The notes beneath the pieces were generated by a model. That model saw only the letters and a list, made by a program, of their open reading frames with translations, ran no database searches and was not told the origin of the DNA. Shown in pieces: positions 34,397 to 43,782 of a stretch of 64,000 bases of DNA. Origin of the DNA: Metabacillus mangrovi (GTDB taxonomy: Bacteria > Bacillota > Bacilli > Bacillales > Bacillaceae); contig NZ_WMIB01000010.1 in NCBI RefSeq assembly GCF_009711125.1, positions 56,198 to 120,197 on the forward strand, written 5' to 3'. The number at the start of each line of letters is the position of its first letter. The stretch's first letter is position 1. Made by a program: the position numbers and the translations under genes.

Positions 34397-34945
34397 TTAA
34401 TCTTCGTCCTCTTCGTCATCATCGAAGCTGTCATCGTCTTCATCTTCATCGTCTTCCAGATCCTCTTCAATCATTTCATCCAGATCCTCTTCGTCCTCGT
34501 CATCTGCATCATCTGCATCTGTTTCATCGAGGTCATCCGCATCGTAGTCATCCAGATCATCAAAGTCCAGATCCTCTTCTTCTTCCGCCTCATCAAACGT
34601 TTCCTCTTCAAAATCGTCATCTGCAGCAGCTGCTTTTTTGGATTTTTTCTTCTTCGCTTTTGGTGCAGCGGACATTTCTTCCTCAAGCGTATCAACCGGA
34701 TACCAGTTACGGAGTCCCCAGCGGTTATCGCCTACAGAAATGAACCGTCCATCGATGTTCATATCCGTGTAGAATTGGGCAATCTTTTCTTCAACCTCTT
34801 CTTTGGAAAGGCCGAGTACATTTTTTATTTCTTTCATTAATTCCTGGAAATCGATCGGCTGATTTTTTTCCTTTAGAATCTGGTGGGCGATTTCAATAAA
34901 AGACATCTCTTTGATTTCTTCTTTCGAGTATTGCTTTAAACTCAA
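34397..34945 (-). CDS. rpoE: DNA-directed RNA polymerase delta subunit
   Basis: Delta subunit of Gram-positive RNA polymerase, which displaces nucleic acid and aids enzyme recycling and rapid response to NTP levels. The frame opens at a GTG at 34954 that lies in the ribosome site. The TTG at 34945, 8 nt after AAAGGGAG, gives MSLKQYSKEEIKEMSFIEIA and 182 residues. The folded N-terminal domain (about 1-90, FYTDMNIDGRF) and a short lysine tract (KKKKSKK) are followed by an unstructured D/E tail (about 110-182). pyrG lies directly downstream, as in B. subtilis. Confidence 0.96.
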   Translation of the reverse strand: MSLKQYSKEEIKEMSFIEIAHQILKEKNQPIDFQELMKEIKNVLGLSKEEVEEKIAQFYTDMNIDGRFISVGDNRWGLRNWYPVDTLEEEMSAAPKAKKKKSKKAAAADDDFEEETFDEAEEEEDLDFDDLDDYDADDLDETDADDADDEDEEDLDEMIEEDLEDDEDEDDDSFDDDEEDED

Positions 34946-35056
34946 TGAAGGCACTCCCTTTCTTATTCGTCCATTCTTTATATAAAGGCGGAGTAAGGCG
35001 GATCGCCTGCCTGGCCCGTATGTAAGCTATGATGATGACATAAATTCATATCTTTC

Positions 35057-35087
35057 ATTATAAACAAATTCTAGCACTTTATGCTAG
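35057..35087 (-). promoter_or_regulatory. Promoter region of rpoE with an inverted repeat
   Basis: A TATAAT (35057-35062, minus strand) lies about 112 nt upstream of rpoE. The -35 position is poor (TAGCAT) and is overlapped by the dyad CTAGCACTTTATGCTAG (35071-35087), a possible operator. Confidence 0.45.
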
Positions 35088-35297
35088 CGGATTCTTTGAA
35101 AATATAATGAAACACCAAGTCTGGAAGTCCGTTTTGTAAAGTTCCTTCCTTTACATACTTTGATGGTTTTGCAGGATGCTGCAGATGAAAAACTCATCCC
35201 CCGGCCCAAGGACCTTTGAGCCCCCCTTTTTTTCTGCCATAGTCCGGCCCCTTCAATCAAGCCTTGTCAAGACCCTCTGTTTCTGGCTGGCAATGAC
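35088..35297. other. Intergenic sequence between icmF terminator and rpoE promoter
   Basis: About 210 bp with no ribosome-site-supported ORF and no recognisable element. In B. subtilis rpoE is read from fadF-acdA; here the gap and the icmF terminator separate it. Confidence 0.5.
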
Positions 35298-35331
35298 AAA
35301 ACCCCCGGAATCCGAACGTTTCCCGGGGGTG
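35298..35331 (-). terminator. Terminator after icmF
   Basis: ACCCCCGG/CCGGGGGT hairpin with a 12-14 nt loop, then TTTTG on the minus strand. Confidence 0.85.
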
Positions 35332-35348
35332 CTGATCCAATCAGCTGA

Positions 35349-38300
35349 TTACATATTCCGGCGGTACTGGCCTCCTGCTTCATACAGGGCTCCGGTAATC
35401 TGGCCGAGGCTTGCATATTGTACAGTATGCATGAGCTCCTCGAACAGGTTGCCGTTCGCTATGGCCGTCTGCTGGAGTTTTTCGAGTGCGGCTTCCGCTT
35501 CTTTTCCGTGCTTTTGCTGGAAAGCTTTCAGGTTTTGAATTTGGGTTTCTTTTTCTTCCTGTGAGGCACGGGCGATTTCCATGCTGTCCAGCGCTTCCTC
35601 GGATGGCGGATTTGGATTGAGATAGGTGTTCACGCCGATGATAGGCAGCTCTCCGTTATGCTTCTTCATTTCGTAATGCATCGATTCATCCTGTATTTTG
35701 CCGCGCTGATATTGGGTTTCCATTGCACCAAGGACCCCGCCGCGTTCGTTGATGCGGTCAAACTCCTCAAGCACAGCTGCTTCCACCAGATCCGTCAGTT
35801 CTTCAATGATGAACGATCCCTGCAGCGGGTTTTCATTTTTCGTGAGTCCATGCTCTTTTGTAATGATCATCTGAATGGCCATTGCCCGGCGCACCGATTC
35901 CTCGGTTGGCGTCGTGATGGCTTCGTCATAAGCATTTGTATGCAGGGAGTTGCAGTTGTCATGAAGGGCCATTAGCGCCTGCAGCGTCGTACGGATATCA
36001 TTAAAATCAATTTCCTGCGCATGCAGGGAGCGCCCGGACGTCTGGACATGGTATTTCAATTTCTGGCTCCGCTCATTCGCCCCGTACTTATCACGCATCA
36101 CTGTTGCCCAGATTCTTCGCGCCACCCGCCCGATCACCGTATATTCGGGATCAAGGCCATTGCTGAAAAAGAAGGATAGATTCGGTGCGAAATGGTCGAT
36201 GTTCATGCCTCTGCTTAAATAATACTCCACATAGGTGAAGCCGTTCGCGAGCGTAAAGGCGAGCTGGGAAATCGGGTTAGCTCCCGCTTCTGCAATATGG
36301 TAGCCGGAGATGGAAACCGAATAATAGTTCCGCACCTTCTGCTCTATGAAATATTCCTGGATATCCCCCATCAGCTTTAAGGCAAATTCTGTTGAAAAAA
36401 TGCACGTGTTCTGTCCCTGGTCTTCTTTTAAAATATCCGCCTGGACAGTACCCCGTACAGTCTGCAGGGTGAACGCCCTGACTTCTGCCTTCTCTGCTTC
36501 ATCCAGCTCACGCCCAAGCTCTGTTTTCCGTTTATCAAGCTGCTGCTGGATGGCTGTGTTCATAAACATTGCCAGGATAATCGGTGCCGGTCCGTTGATC
36601 GTCATGGAGACCGATGTGGACGGAGCACAGAGGTCAAAGCCGGCATACAGCTTCTTCATGTCCTCAAGCGTACAGATGCTCACCCCGCTTTCGCCGACTT
36701 TCCCGTAAATATCGGGACGGTGGGCAGGATCCTCGCCATATAGGGTAACGGAATCGAACGCTGTGCTCAGCCGCTTCGCTGCATCGTCTTTGGACAGATA
36801 ATGGAAACGGCGGTTCGTCCGCTCAGGAGTCCCTTCTCCGGCAAACTGCCTTTTCGGATCTTCTCCCTCCCGTTTAAACGGAAAGACGCCTGCTGTGTAA
36901 GGGAAGGCCCCCGGTACATTTTCCCTGTAGATCCAGCGAAGCAGGTCTCCTTTATCCCTGTATGCAGGAAGAGAGATCTTCGGAATGCGCAGCCCGGATA
37001 ATGACACCGTCTTCAGTTTTGTCACGATTTCCTTATCGCGGACTTTTACCGTAAATTGATCTGCCTGATACTTCTCTTTTAAAGAATCCCAGTTTTCAAG
37101 ATGGCTGCGGGATTCTTTGGAGAGCTTTTCCAGGGCTTGCTCTTTTAAATGCTGCAGGGATGACACTTCTGCCTCGGGAAGCATTGCCATTACGCCATCA
37201 AGCTGATAGAGCTTTGTGGCGGCTTCCGCCTGCTGTTCTGCTTTTTTATGATAATTGCGGACCGTTTCGCTGATCTCTCTTAAGTAATAGCGGCGTTCAC
37301 TTGGAATGATGACGTTTTGCTTCGTTACTTCTGCTGAGGTTTCTAAGCGGGAATGCCATTCCACTCCTGTTTTCTGGCGAAGCTCGGTTAAAAGGGCCTG
37401 GAAGAGGCTGTTTGTGCCGATATCGTTAAACTGGCTCGCAATGGTCCCGTATACCGGCATCTCGTCCAGATCCTGTTCGAACAGGTTCCGGCTCCGCTGG
37501 TACTGCTTTTGGACCTGGCGCTTCGCGTCTTCTGATCCTTTGCGTTCAAACTTATTGATGACGATGAGATCGGCATAGTCGATCATATCGATCTTTTCAA
37601 GCTGGGTCGGGGCACCGAATTCACTGGTCATCACATACATGGAAAGGTCGCAGATATCGGTAATGCCTGCGTCACCCTGCCCGATCCCGCTCGTTTCCAC
37701 TACGACAAGGTCATAGCCGGCTGCTTTTACGACTGAAATGGCATCCTTGATCGCAAGGGACAGCTCCGAACGCGACTGTCTCGTTGCAAGGCTCCGCATG
37801 TAAACTCTCGGATTGAAGATCGCATTCATCCGAATCCGGTCTCCGAGCAGGGCTCCTCCGGTTTTCTGCTTCGTCGGATCGACGGAGAGGATCGCGATTT
37901 TCAATTCAGGCAGTTCATTGATGAACCGGCGGATGAGCTCATCCGTCAGTGAACTTTTTCCGGCCCCGCCCGTTCCGGTAATCCCGATGACCGGTGCTTT
38001 AGAGGCTGTCTGCTGAAGGCCGGCCATCATTTTTTCCGCTGCTGCGGCGGCTTCGTTGGATTTATCCGCTTGCGCCTCTGCGAGGGTGATCAGCTTGGCA
38101 ACGGCTGTCACGCTTCCGTTCTTCAGCTCTTCCAGCTCCCCGTCAAGCTTTGTGACAGTTGGAAAATCGCACTCCTCGATCATCTGATTGATCATGCCCT
38201 GCAGTCCATTTTTCCGGCCATCTTCAGGAGAAAAGATCCTCGCAATCCCGTATTCGTGCAGTTCCTTTATTTCCCGAGGAATAATGACACCGCCGCCACC

Positions 38301-38588
38301 GCCGTAAATGCGGATATGCGGGGCTCCCTTTTCCTTAAGCAGGTCATACATGTATTTAAAATATTCGACATGCCCGCCCTGATAGGAGGAGATGGCGATG
38401 CCCTGTGCATCTTCCTGGATGGCTGCATTCACTACTTCCTCTACGGAACGGTTATGCCCCAAATGGACGACCTCTGCTCCGCTTCCCTGCAGGATCCGTC
38501 TCATAATATTGATGGATGCATCATGTCCGTCAAACAAACTTGAAGCTGTTACAAATCGAACGGCATGCTTTGGCTTGTAAATATGCAT
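35349..38588 (-). CDS. icmF: Fused isobutyryl-CoA mutase / G-protein chaperone
   Basis: Adenosylcobalamin-dependent interconversion of isobutyryl-CoA and n-butyryl-CoA (some members act on pivalyl-CoA/isovaleryl-CoA), with a built-in MeaB-type GTPase that protects the cofactor. The ATG at 38588 after AGGGGG is preferred over an open start at 38612, giving 1079 residues. The order is B12-binding domain (about 1-130, FDGHDAS with the DxH ligand), GTPase (about 190-400, [26 protein letters not shown]), then the mutase barrel (about 530-1079). It ends the fadF operon and links branched-chain acyl-CoA to beta-oxidation. Confidence 0.95.
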   Translation of the reverse strand: MHIYKPKHAVRFVTASSLFDGHDASINIMRRILQGSGAEVVHLGHNRSVEEVVNAAIQEDAQGIAISSYQGGHVEYFKYMYDLLKEKGAPHIRIYGGGGGVIIPREIKELHEYGIARIFSPEDGRKNGLQGMINQMIEECDFPTVTKLDGELEELKNGSVTAVAKLITLAEAQADKSNEAAAAAEKMMAGLQQTASKAPVIGITGTGGAGKSSLTDELIRRFINELPELKIAILSVDPTKQKTGGALLGDRIRMNAIFNPRVYMRSLATRQSRSELSLAIKDAISVVKAAGYDLVVVETSGIGQGDAGITDICDLSMYVMTSEFGAPTQLEKIDMIDYADLIVINKFERKGSEDAKRQVQKQYQRSRNLFEQDLDEMPVYGTIASQFNDIGTNSLFQALLTELRQKTGVEWHSRLETSAEVTKQNVIIPSERRYYLREISETVRNYHKKAEQQAEAATKLYQLDGVMAMLPEAEVSSLQHLKEQALEKLSKESRSHLENWDSLKEKYQADQFTVKVRDKEIVTKLKTVSLSGLRIPKISLPAYRDKGDLLRWIYRENVPGAFPYTAGVFPFKREGEDPKRQFAGEGTPERTNRRFHYLSKDDAAKRLSTAFDSVTLYGEDPAHRPDIYGKVGESGVSICTLEDMKKLYAGFDLCAPSTSVSMTINGPAPIILAMFMNTAIQQQLDKRKTELGRELDEAEKAEVRAFTLQTVRGTVQADILKEDQGQNTCIFSTEFALKLMGDIQEYFIEQKVRNYYSVSISGYHIAEAGANPISQLAFTLANGFTYVEYYLSRGMNIDHFAPNLSFFFSNGLDPEYTVIGRVARRIWATVMRDKYGANERSQKLKYHVQTSGRSLHAQEIDFNDIRTTLQALMALHDNCNSLHTNAYDEAITTPTEESVRRAMAIQMIITKEHGLTKNENPLQGSFIIEELTDLVEAAVLEEFDRINERGGVLGAMETQYQRGKIQDESMHYEMKKHNGELPIIGVNTYLNPNPPSEEALDSMEIARASQEEKETQIQNLKAFQQKHGKEAEAALEKLQQTAIANGNLFEELMHTVQYASLGQITGALYEAGGQYRRNM

Positions 38589-38632
38589 GCTGCGTTTCCC
38601 CCTTTTATTCACCGCCCATCCCCATGTGCGGC

Positions 38633-39259
38633 TTACTGGTCTTGTATCCTTATCCCATTTAAAATCAGCACCGTCTGAGAGGCAATATACTCTTCAATCG
38701 TACAAAGCCGCTGGAGCGCCCATCTCCTGAAGGCCCACATCTGGCCCTGGACAAATATGTTATGTGCCAGCAGCTTTTTCTCGCTGTCGGACAGCTGAAA
38801 CGCTTTGTTCACGATGCAGTTGTCGATGACCCGTTCAAACATGCCGACCATTTCGACTTCTTTTTGGAGGACATAAGGCAGGGCATCCTTCGACAGGGAT
38901 TTTGCTTCCTGATACATAACAAGCACTTCATCCTGCATATCGTCAATGACCCTGAAATAGTTGGCAATGGCATGTTCAAGCCCTTCCACCGTTCCGTGCT
39001 GCGGGTCAATATCCTTTTCCAGCCGGATGCGGACCTCATCATAAATCGTATCGCAAACGAGGTACAGCACATCCTCCTTCTGGCGGATGTATTCATATAA
39101 CGTGCCGATGCTGAAGCCTGATGCCTTTGCGATTTCCCTTGTGGTCGTGCGGTGGAAGCCTTTTTGCTTAAACAGGCTGACGGCTCCCTTGATCATTTGA
39201 TCCCGTCTCTTTTTAATCAGCCGTTCATCCTTTACGGATGCCGGCACCTCTCTTCTCAT
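38633..39259 (-). CDS. TetR/AcrR-family transcriptional regulator
   Basis: A 208-residue repressor with an N-terminal TetR HTH at about 22-65 ([39 protein letters not shown]) and an all-helical ligand domain. It sits inside the acyl-CoA operon, between acdA and icmF, so an acyl-CoA effector and autoregulation are plausible. It is not an obvious FadR (YsiA) orthologue. It might bind the operators at 43717 and 45996, but this is untested. The ATG at 39259 follows AAAAGGGG. Confidence 0.88.
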   Translation of the reverse strand: MRREVPASVKDERLIKKRRDQMIKGAVSLFKQKGFHRTTTREIAKASGFSIGTLYEYIRQKEDVLYLVCDTIYDEVRIRLEKDIDPQHGTVEGLEHAIANYFRVIDDMQDEVLVMYQEAKSLSKDALPYVLQKEVEMVGMFERVIDNCIVNKAFQLSDSEKKLLAHNIFVQGQMWAFRRWALQRLCTIEEYIASQTVLILNGIRIQDQ

Positions 39260-39317
39260 AAGGATCGGCCCCTTTTAACAGCCCCCAGGGAGAGTGACCC
39301 GCTCCCTGAAGAAGCGG

Positions 39318-40457
39318 TTATTTTGTGATCATTCTGGAAATAACGAGCCGCTGAATTTCCTGGGTGCCTTCATAGATTTGGGTGATTTTCGCGTCTCTCA
39401 TATACCGCTCAACCGGATAATCCTTTGTATAGCCGTATCCGCCGAATACCTGAACAGCTTCCGTTGTCACCTTCATGGCCGCGTCTCCCGCAAACAGCTT
39501 CGACATCGCGGATTCTTTTCCGTAAGGAAGCCCTTCCGACTCAAGCCATGCTGCCTGGTACGTCAGCAGGCGTGCCGCTTCAATGCTTGTCGCCATATCT
39601 GCAAGCTTGAAGCCGATTCCCTGCTGGGCTGCGATCGGCTTGCCGAACTGCTGCCTTTCTTTTGCATAATGGACGGACGCATCCAGTGCTCCCTGAGCGA
39701 TTCCGACAGCCTGGGCGGCGATTCCGTTTCTGCCGCCATCCAGCGTCATCATCGCGATTTTAAAGCCGTCTCCTTCTTCACCAAGCATGTTTTCCTTCGG
39801 CACACGGCAGTCTTCAAAGATGATCTCCGTTGTCGGTGAAGAGCGGATGCCGAGTTTTTTCTCTTTTTTGCCCACCGAGAAGCCCGGGAAGCTGCTTTCC
39901 ACGATAAAGGCTGTCGTGCCTTTATGCTTATGGGACGGATCCGTTACCGCGAATACGATGTAAATGTCTGCAATGCCCCCGTTTGTGATGAAAATTTTCG
40001 AGCCGTTAAGGACATAGTCATCCCCGTCAAGCTTCGCGTACGTTTTCATTCCGCCTGCATCTGATCCGGAGCCCGGCTCTGTCAGTCCGTAAGCACCGAT
40101 TTTCTCTCCCTGCGCCATCGGCTTTAAGTACTTCTGTTTCTGCTCTTCCGTACCAAATTTGTAAACCGGCCAACCGGCTAAGGAAGTATGAGCAGAAAGG
40201 GTCACACCAGTGGAAGCACAGACACGGGACAGCTCTTCGACCGCAATTACATAGGCGAGATAATCACTTCCGATGCCGCCATACTCTTCCGGCCACGGGA
40301 TGCCCGTCAGTCCAAGCTCCGCCATTTTGTCAAAAAGCTCCCGGTCGAAGCGCTCTTCCTCATCCCGTTCTGCTGCTGTCGGTTCGACTTCTTTCCTGGC
40401 AAAGTCACGCACCATTTTCCGGATCATTTCATGTTCTTCTGTCAGTTTAAATTGCAT
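39318..40457 (-). CDS. acdA: Acyl-CoA dehydrogenase AcdA
   Basis: FAD enzyme introducing the alpha-beta double bond in acyl-CoA, passing electrons to ETF. The 379 residues follow the family layout: helical N-domain, a middle beta-domain with [14 protein letters not shown] and FITNGG, and a C-domain with the catalytic Glu in the [15 protein letters not shown] region. The sequence is very close to the AcdA pattern of B. subtilis ([15 protein letters not shown]). It lies 15 nt after a second acyl-CoA dehydrogenase. Confidence 0.94.
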   Translation of the reverse strand: MQFKLTEEHEMIRKMVRDFARKEVEPTAAERDEEERFDRELFDKMAELGLTGIPWPEEYGGIGSDYLAYVIAVEELSRVCASTGVTLSAHTSLAGWPVYKFGTEEQKQKYLKPMAQGEKIGAYGLTEPGSGSDAGGMKTYAKLDGDDYVLNGSKIFITNGGIADIYIVFAVTDPSHKHKGTTAFIVESSFPGFSVGKKEKKLGIRSSPTTEIIFEDCRVPKENMLGEEGDGFKIAMMTLDGGRNGIAAQAVGIAQGALDASVHYAKERQQFGKPIAAQQGIGFKLADMATSIEAARLLTYQAAWLESEGLPYGKESAMSKLFAGDAAMKVTTEAVQVFGGYGYTKDYPVERYMRDAKITQIYEGTQEIQRLVISRMITK

Positions 40458-40472
40458 CGTCTTCTCCCCCTG

Positions 40473-41609
40473 TTAGCTCGTTAAATTTTTCGAAATGACC
40501 AGTCTTTGAATCTCGCTCGTTCCCTCATAAATCTCACAGATTTTTGCGTCCCGGAAGTACCGCTCTACTGGATAATCCTTCGTATAACCGTAGCCGCCGA
40601 ACACCTGAATCGCCTCGGTGCTGACCTCCATTGCGGTTCTTGAGGCAAACAGCTTCGCCATCGAAGCTTCCTTCCCGCATGCAATGTTGTTCTGGCGCAT
40701 GAAGGCAGCCTGGTAGACTAAGAGCCTTGAGGCTTCCACTGCCGTTGCCATATCGGCAAGCTTAAAGCCGATTCCCTGCTGGGCGGCGATCGGTTTTCCG
40801 AACTGGCTTCTTGCAGCTGCGTATTCGACTGATTTTTCAAGTGCTGCTTCTGCAATTCCGAGAGATTGAGCGGCAATTCCAATCCGGCCTGCATCGAGAT
40901 TTCCAAGTGCGATCTTAAAGCCATGCCCTTCTTCCCCGAGAAGATTGTCAGCAGGCACACGGCAGTCTTCAAGTGAGATCTGCACTGTTCTCGAACCGTT
41001 CAGCCCCATTTTGTGTTCATCCTTACCGATGATGAACCCTTCCGTCCCTTTCTCCACGATAAAAGCTGAAATCCCTTTACTGCCTGCAGCAGGATCCGTC
41101 GAAGCAAATACGATGTACATATCTGCTTCACCGCCGTTCGTGATGAATACCTTCGATCCGTTCAGAACGTAGTCACCGTCTTTGCGCACTGCCTTCGTTT
41201 TCAGCCCGGCTGCATCTGACCCTGCCCCCGGCTCCGTCAGACAAAAAGCCCCGAGGTATTCACCTGAAGCAAGCTTTGGCACATACCGCTGCTTCTGGTT
41301 TTCATTGCCGAAGTAAAGAATCGGATTTGTACCGACAGATGTATGGACAGACAGGATCACTCCCACGGTCGCACTCATCTTTGATAGCTCATGGATGGCA
41401 ATGATATAGGACGTAAAATCCATTCCGGCTCCGCCGTACTGCTCCGGGACCGGGATCCCCATTAACCCGAGCTCTCCCATTTTGGCGAGGATTTCCCGCG
41501 GAAACTCCCCAGCCTCCATTTTCTCAATAAACGGCTCGATTTCGCTGACTGCAAAATCGCGCACCATTTTCCTCATCATCTTCTGTTCTTCTGTAAAATG
41601 AAGGTTCAC
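40473..41609 (-). CDS. mmgC: Acyl-CoA dehydrogenase, MmgC type
   Basis: Second FAD acyl-CoA dehydrogenase of the operon, 378 residues. Its start ([25 protein letters not shown]) and the [20 protein letters not shown] segment resemble MmgC of B. subtilis, and the C-terminal [16 protein letters not shown] holds the catalytic base region. The start is GTG at 41609, after AGGGGG. It is paralogous to acdA next door and probably prefers a different chain length or branched substrate (inference). Confidence 0.9.
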   Translation of the reverse strand: MNLHFTEEQKMMRKMVRDFAVSEIEPFIEKMEAGEFPREILAKMGELGLMGIPVPEQYGGAGMDFTSYIIAIHELSKMSATVGVILSVHTSVGTNPILYFGNENQKQRYVPKLASGEYLGAFCLTEPGAGSDAAGLKTKAVRKDGDYVLNGSKVFITNGGEADMYIVFASTDPAAGSKGISAFIVEKGTEGFIIGKDEHKMGLNGSRTVQISLEDCRVPADNLLGEEGHGFKIALGNLDAGRIGIAAQSLGIAEAALEKSVEYAAARSQFGKPIAAQQGIGFKLADMATAVEASRLLVYQAAFMRQNNIACGKEASMAKLFASRTAMEVSTEAIQVFGGYGYTKDYPVERYFRDAKICEIYEGTSEIQRLVISKNLTS

Positions 41610-41627
41610 GCTGTTTCCCCCTGCCGT

Positions 41628-42479
41628 TTATGCGTACTCGTAAAAACCTCTCCCCGACTTTTTACCAAGCCATCCGGCTTTTACGTATTTCCGCAGCAGC
41701 GGACAAGGCCGGTATTTGTCATCCCCGAAGCCTTCATGCAGCGTCTCCATAATATACAGACATGTATCCAGACCGATAAAATCTGCAAGCGTCAGAGGCC
41801 CCATCGGATGATTCATCCCAAGCTTCATCACTTCATCAATGGCCTCGCGGCTCGCGACACCTTCATACAGCGTGAAAATGGCTTCGTTGATCATGGGCAT
41901 TAAAATCCGGTTCGACACAAAGCCAGGGAAATCATTGACCTCTACCGGCACCTTTTTTAGCGAGTGTGTCATCTGTTCAACCGCTTCGTAAACGGAGTCC
42001 TCTGTCGCAAGGCCGCGGATGATTTCCACGAGCTTCATAACAGGCACCGGGTTCATAAAATGCATGCCGATAACCTTGCCCGGACGGTCCGTTGCCGCAG
42101 CAATCTCTGTGATCGGCAGGGATGACGTGTTTGTTGCAAGAATCGCATGCGGCTGGGCGAGCTCATCCAGCTTCGCAAAAATCGTTTTTTTAATTTCCAT
42201 ATTCTCTACCGCGGCTTCGATGATGAGGTCTGCCTCACGAGCACTTTCGATGCTGAGGGACCGCTCCAGACGGCCGATCGTTTCTTCCATCTCGGCTGCT
42301 GTGATTTTTTCCTTATCTGCCTGTCTCTGCAGGTTTTTCCGGATGCCTGAGAACCCGCGGTCTAAAAATTCATCCTTTAAATCCTGCAAAATGACTTCAA
42401 AGCCTGCCATCGCGCAAACCTGGGCAATCCCTGAACCCATCTGGCCTGCTCCAATCACCATCACTTTGTTGATTTCCAT
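41628..42479 (-). CDS. mmgB: 3-hydroxybutyryl-CoA dehydrogenase
   Basis: Oxidises 3-hydroxyacyl-CoA to 3-ketoacyl-CoA with NAD(P). The 283 residues include the Rossmann start VMVIGAGQMGSGIAQVCAMAG, the catalytic His in IGMHFMNPVPVM and the C-terminal FIGLDTCLYIMETL helical domain. The ATG at 42479 follows AAGGGGGATG. It lies 24 nt after mmgA in the operon. Confidence 0.95.
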   Translation of the reverse strand: MEINKVMVIGAGQMGSGIAQVCAMAGFEVILQDLKDEFLDRGFSGIRKNLQRQADKEKITAAEMEETIGRLERSLSIESAREADLIIEAAVENMEIKKTIFAKLDELAQPHAILATNTSSLPITEIAAATDRPGKVIGMHFMNPVPVMKLVEIIRGLATEDSVYEAVEQMTHSLKKVPVEVNDFPGFVSNRILMPMINEAIFTLYEGVASREAIDEVMKLGMNHPMGPLTLADFIGLDTCLYIMETLHEGFGDDKYRPCPLLRKYVKAGWLGKKSGRGFYEYA

Positions 42480-42503
42480 CTTCCCATCCCCCTTAAAAGA
42501 TCC

Positions 42504-43676
42504 TTACACCTCTACCATAATGGCGTCACCCTGGCCGCCGCCCGAGCAAATTGCAGCAATCCCGATGCCTCCGCCCCGTCTTTTCAATTCATGAATGAGC
42601 GTCAGCAGAATACGCGCTCCGCTGGCTCCGATCGGATGGCCGAGTGCAACAGCTCCTCCGTTCACGTTCACCTTTTCCGGATCAAGGCCGGCAATCTGAT
42701 TGCTGGCGAGGGCCACGGCGGCAAACGCTTCATTGATTTCAAATAGATCAATATCTGCAGCGGTCTTTCCGGTTTTTTTCAGCAATTCGCTGATGACAAG
42801 ACCCGGCGTCTTCGGAAAATCTGCCGCTTCCGTCGCAACGGCTGTGTGAGCAATGATTGCAGCAAGTACGTCTTTGCCTTCTTGTTGTGCTCTTTCTTCA
42901 CTCATCAGGACAAAGGCTGCTGCTCCGTCATTCACCCCCGGCGCATTACCCGCAGTAATGGTGCCGTCATGGCCGAAGACCGGTTTTAATGCCGACAGCC
43001 GCTCAATAGAGGTATCTGCCCGCGGAGCCTCATCGCGTTCGACAAGAACAGGGTCCCCTTTGCGCTGCGGAACGCTGACGGGAACGATTTCTTCACGGAA
43101 CAAATCGCCTGCCTTTGCTGCCCGCTGATGGCTCCGTAATGCCCATTCATCCTGGGACTCTCTCGTAATCTCCAAATCTTTTGCCGTTTTGTTCCCATAG
43201 GTTCCCATATGGACACCTTCAAAGCTGCACGTCAGACCGTCATGCACCATCAGATCCTTAACCGCAGCATCACCCATCCGGAAGCCCCATCTGGCTTTCG
43301 GAACGATATAAGGGGCATTGGACATGGATTCCATTCCTCCGGCAACGATCACTTCTTCATCTCCAGCGCGGATGATCTGGTCAGCCATCGTGACACTTCT
43401 TAATCCGGAGGCACATACTTTGTTCACTGTCTCTGTTTTTACTTCCCATGGAATTCCGGCATGGCGCGCGGCCTGCCTCGAAGGGATCTGTCCCTGGCCT
43501 CCCTGCAGCACATTACCGAGAATGACTTCCCCAACCTCTTCAGGACGGACGCCGCTTCGGTTCAACGCTTCCTTAACCGCGATGCCGCCAAGCTCAGAAG
43601 CTGTCAGCGCCTGCAGCGCTCCTCCAAATTTTCCAAAAGGTGTACGGGCTCCTCCAACGATCACTGTTCTTCCCAT
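42504..43676 (-). CDS. mmgA: Acetyl-CoA acetyltransferase (thiolase)
   Basis: Thiolytic cleavage of acetoacetyl-CoA or longer 3-ketoacyl-CoA, or the reverse condensation. The 390 residues have the nucleophilic cysteine in [12 protein letters not shown], the [10 protein letters not shown] motif and the C-terminal Cys in [12 protein letters not shown]. The ATG at 43676 follows AAGGAGGAATT. The 106-nt gap upstream contains a cre-like site and a FadR-like dyad, as expected for carbon-repressed mmg genes. Confidence 0.95.
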   Translation of the reverse strand: MGRTVIVGGARTPFGKFGGALQALTASELGGIAVKEALNRSGVRPEEVGEVILGNVLQGGQGQIPSRQAARHAGIPWEVKTETVNKVCASGLRSVTMADQIIRAGDEEVIVAGGMESMSNAPYIVPKARWGFRMGDAAVKDLMVHDGLTCSFEGVHMGTYGNKTAKDLEITRESQDEWALRSHQRAAKAGDLFREEIVPVSVPQRKGDPVLVERDEAPRADTSIERLSALKPVFGHDGTITAGNAPGVNDGAAAFVLMSEERAQQEGKDVLAAIIAHTAVATEAADFPKTPGLVISELLKKTGKTAADIDLFEINEAFAAVALASNQIAGLDPEKVNVNGGAVALGHPIGASGARILLTLIHELKRRGGGIGIAAICSGGGQGDAIMVEV

Positions 43677-43696
43677 TATAATTCCTCCTTTTATTT

Positions 43697-43710
43697 AGGA
43701 AACGCTTACA
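43697..43710 (-). promoter_or_regulatory. cre-like (CcpA) site upstream of mmgA
   Basis: On the minus strand TGTAAGCGTTTCCT fits the cre consensus TGWAANCGNTNWCW closely. It lies 20 nt upstream of the mmgA start, where bound CcpA-HPrSerP would block transcription on glucose. B. subtilis mmgABC is CcpA-repressed. Confidence 0.75.
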
Positions 43711-43716
43711 AAAAGC

Positions 43717-43739
43717 TGACTGAACGCTCGCTCAGTCTA
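43717..43739 (-). promoter_or_regulatory. FadR/TetR-like operator upstream of mmgA
   Basis: The dyad TGACTGAACGCTCGCTCAGTC follows the pattern of the FadR box (TGAATGA...TCATTCA). Confidence 0.6.
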
Positions 43740-43782
43740 TGAAAAAAGGGATAGCAGCACATATTGCGCCGCCTTTCTCCTT

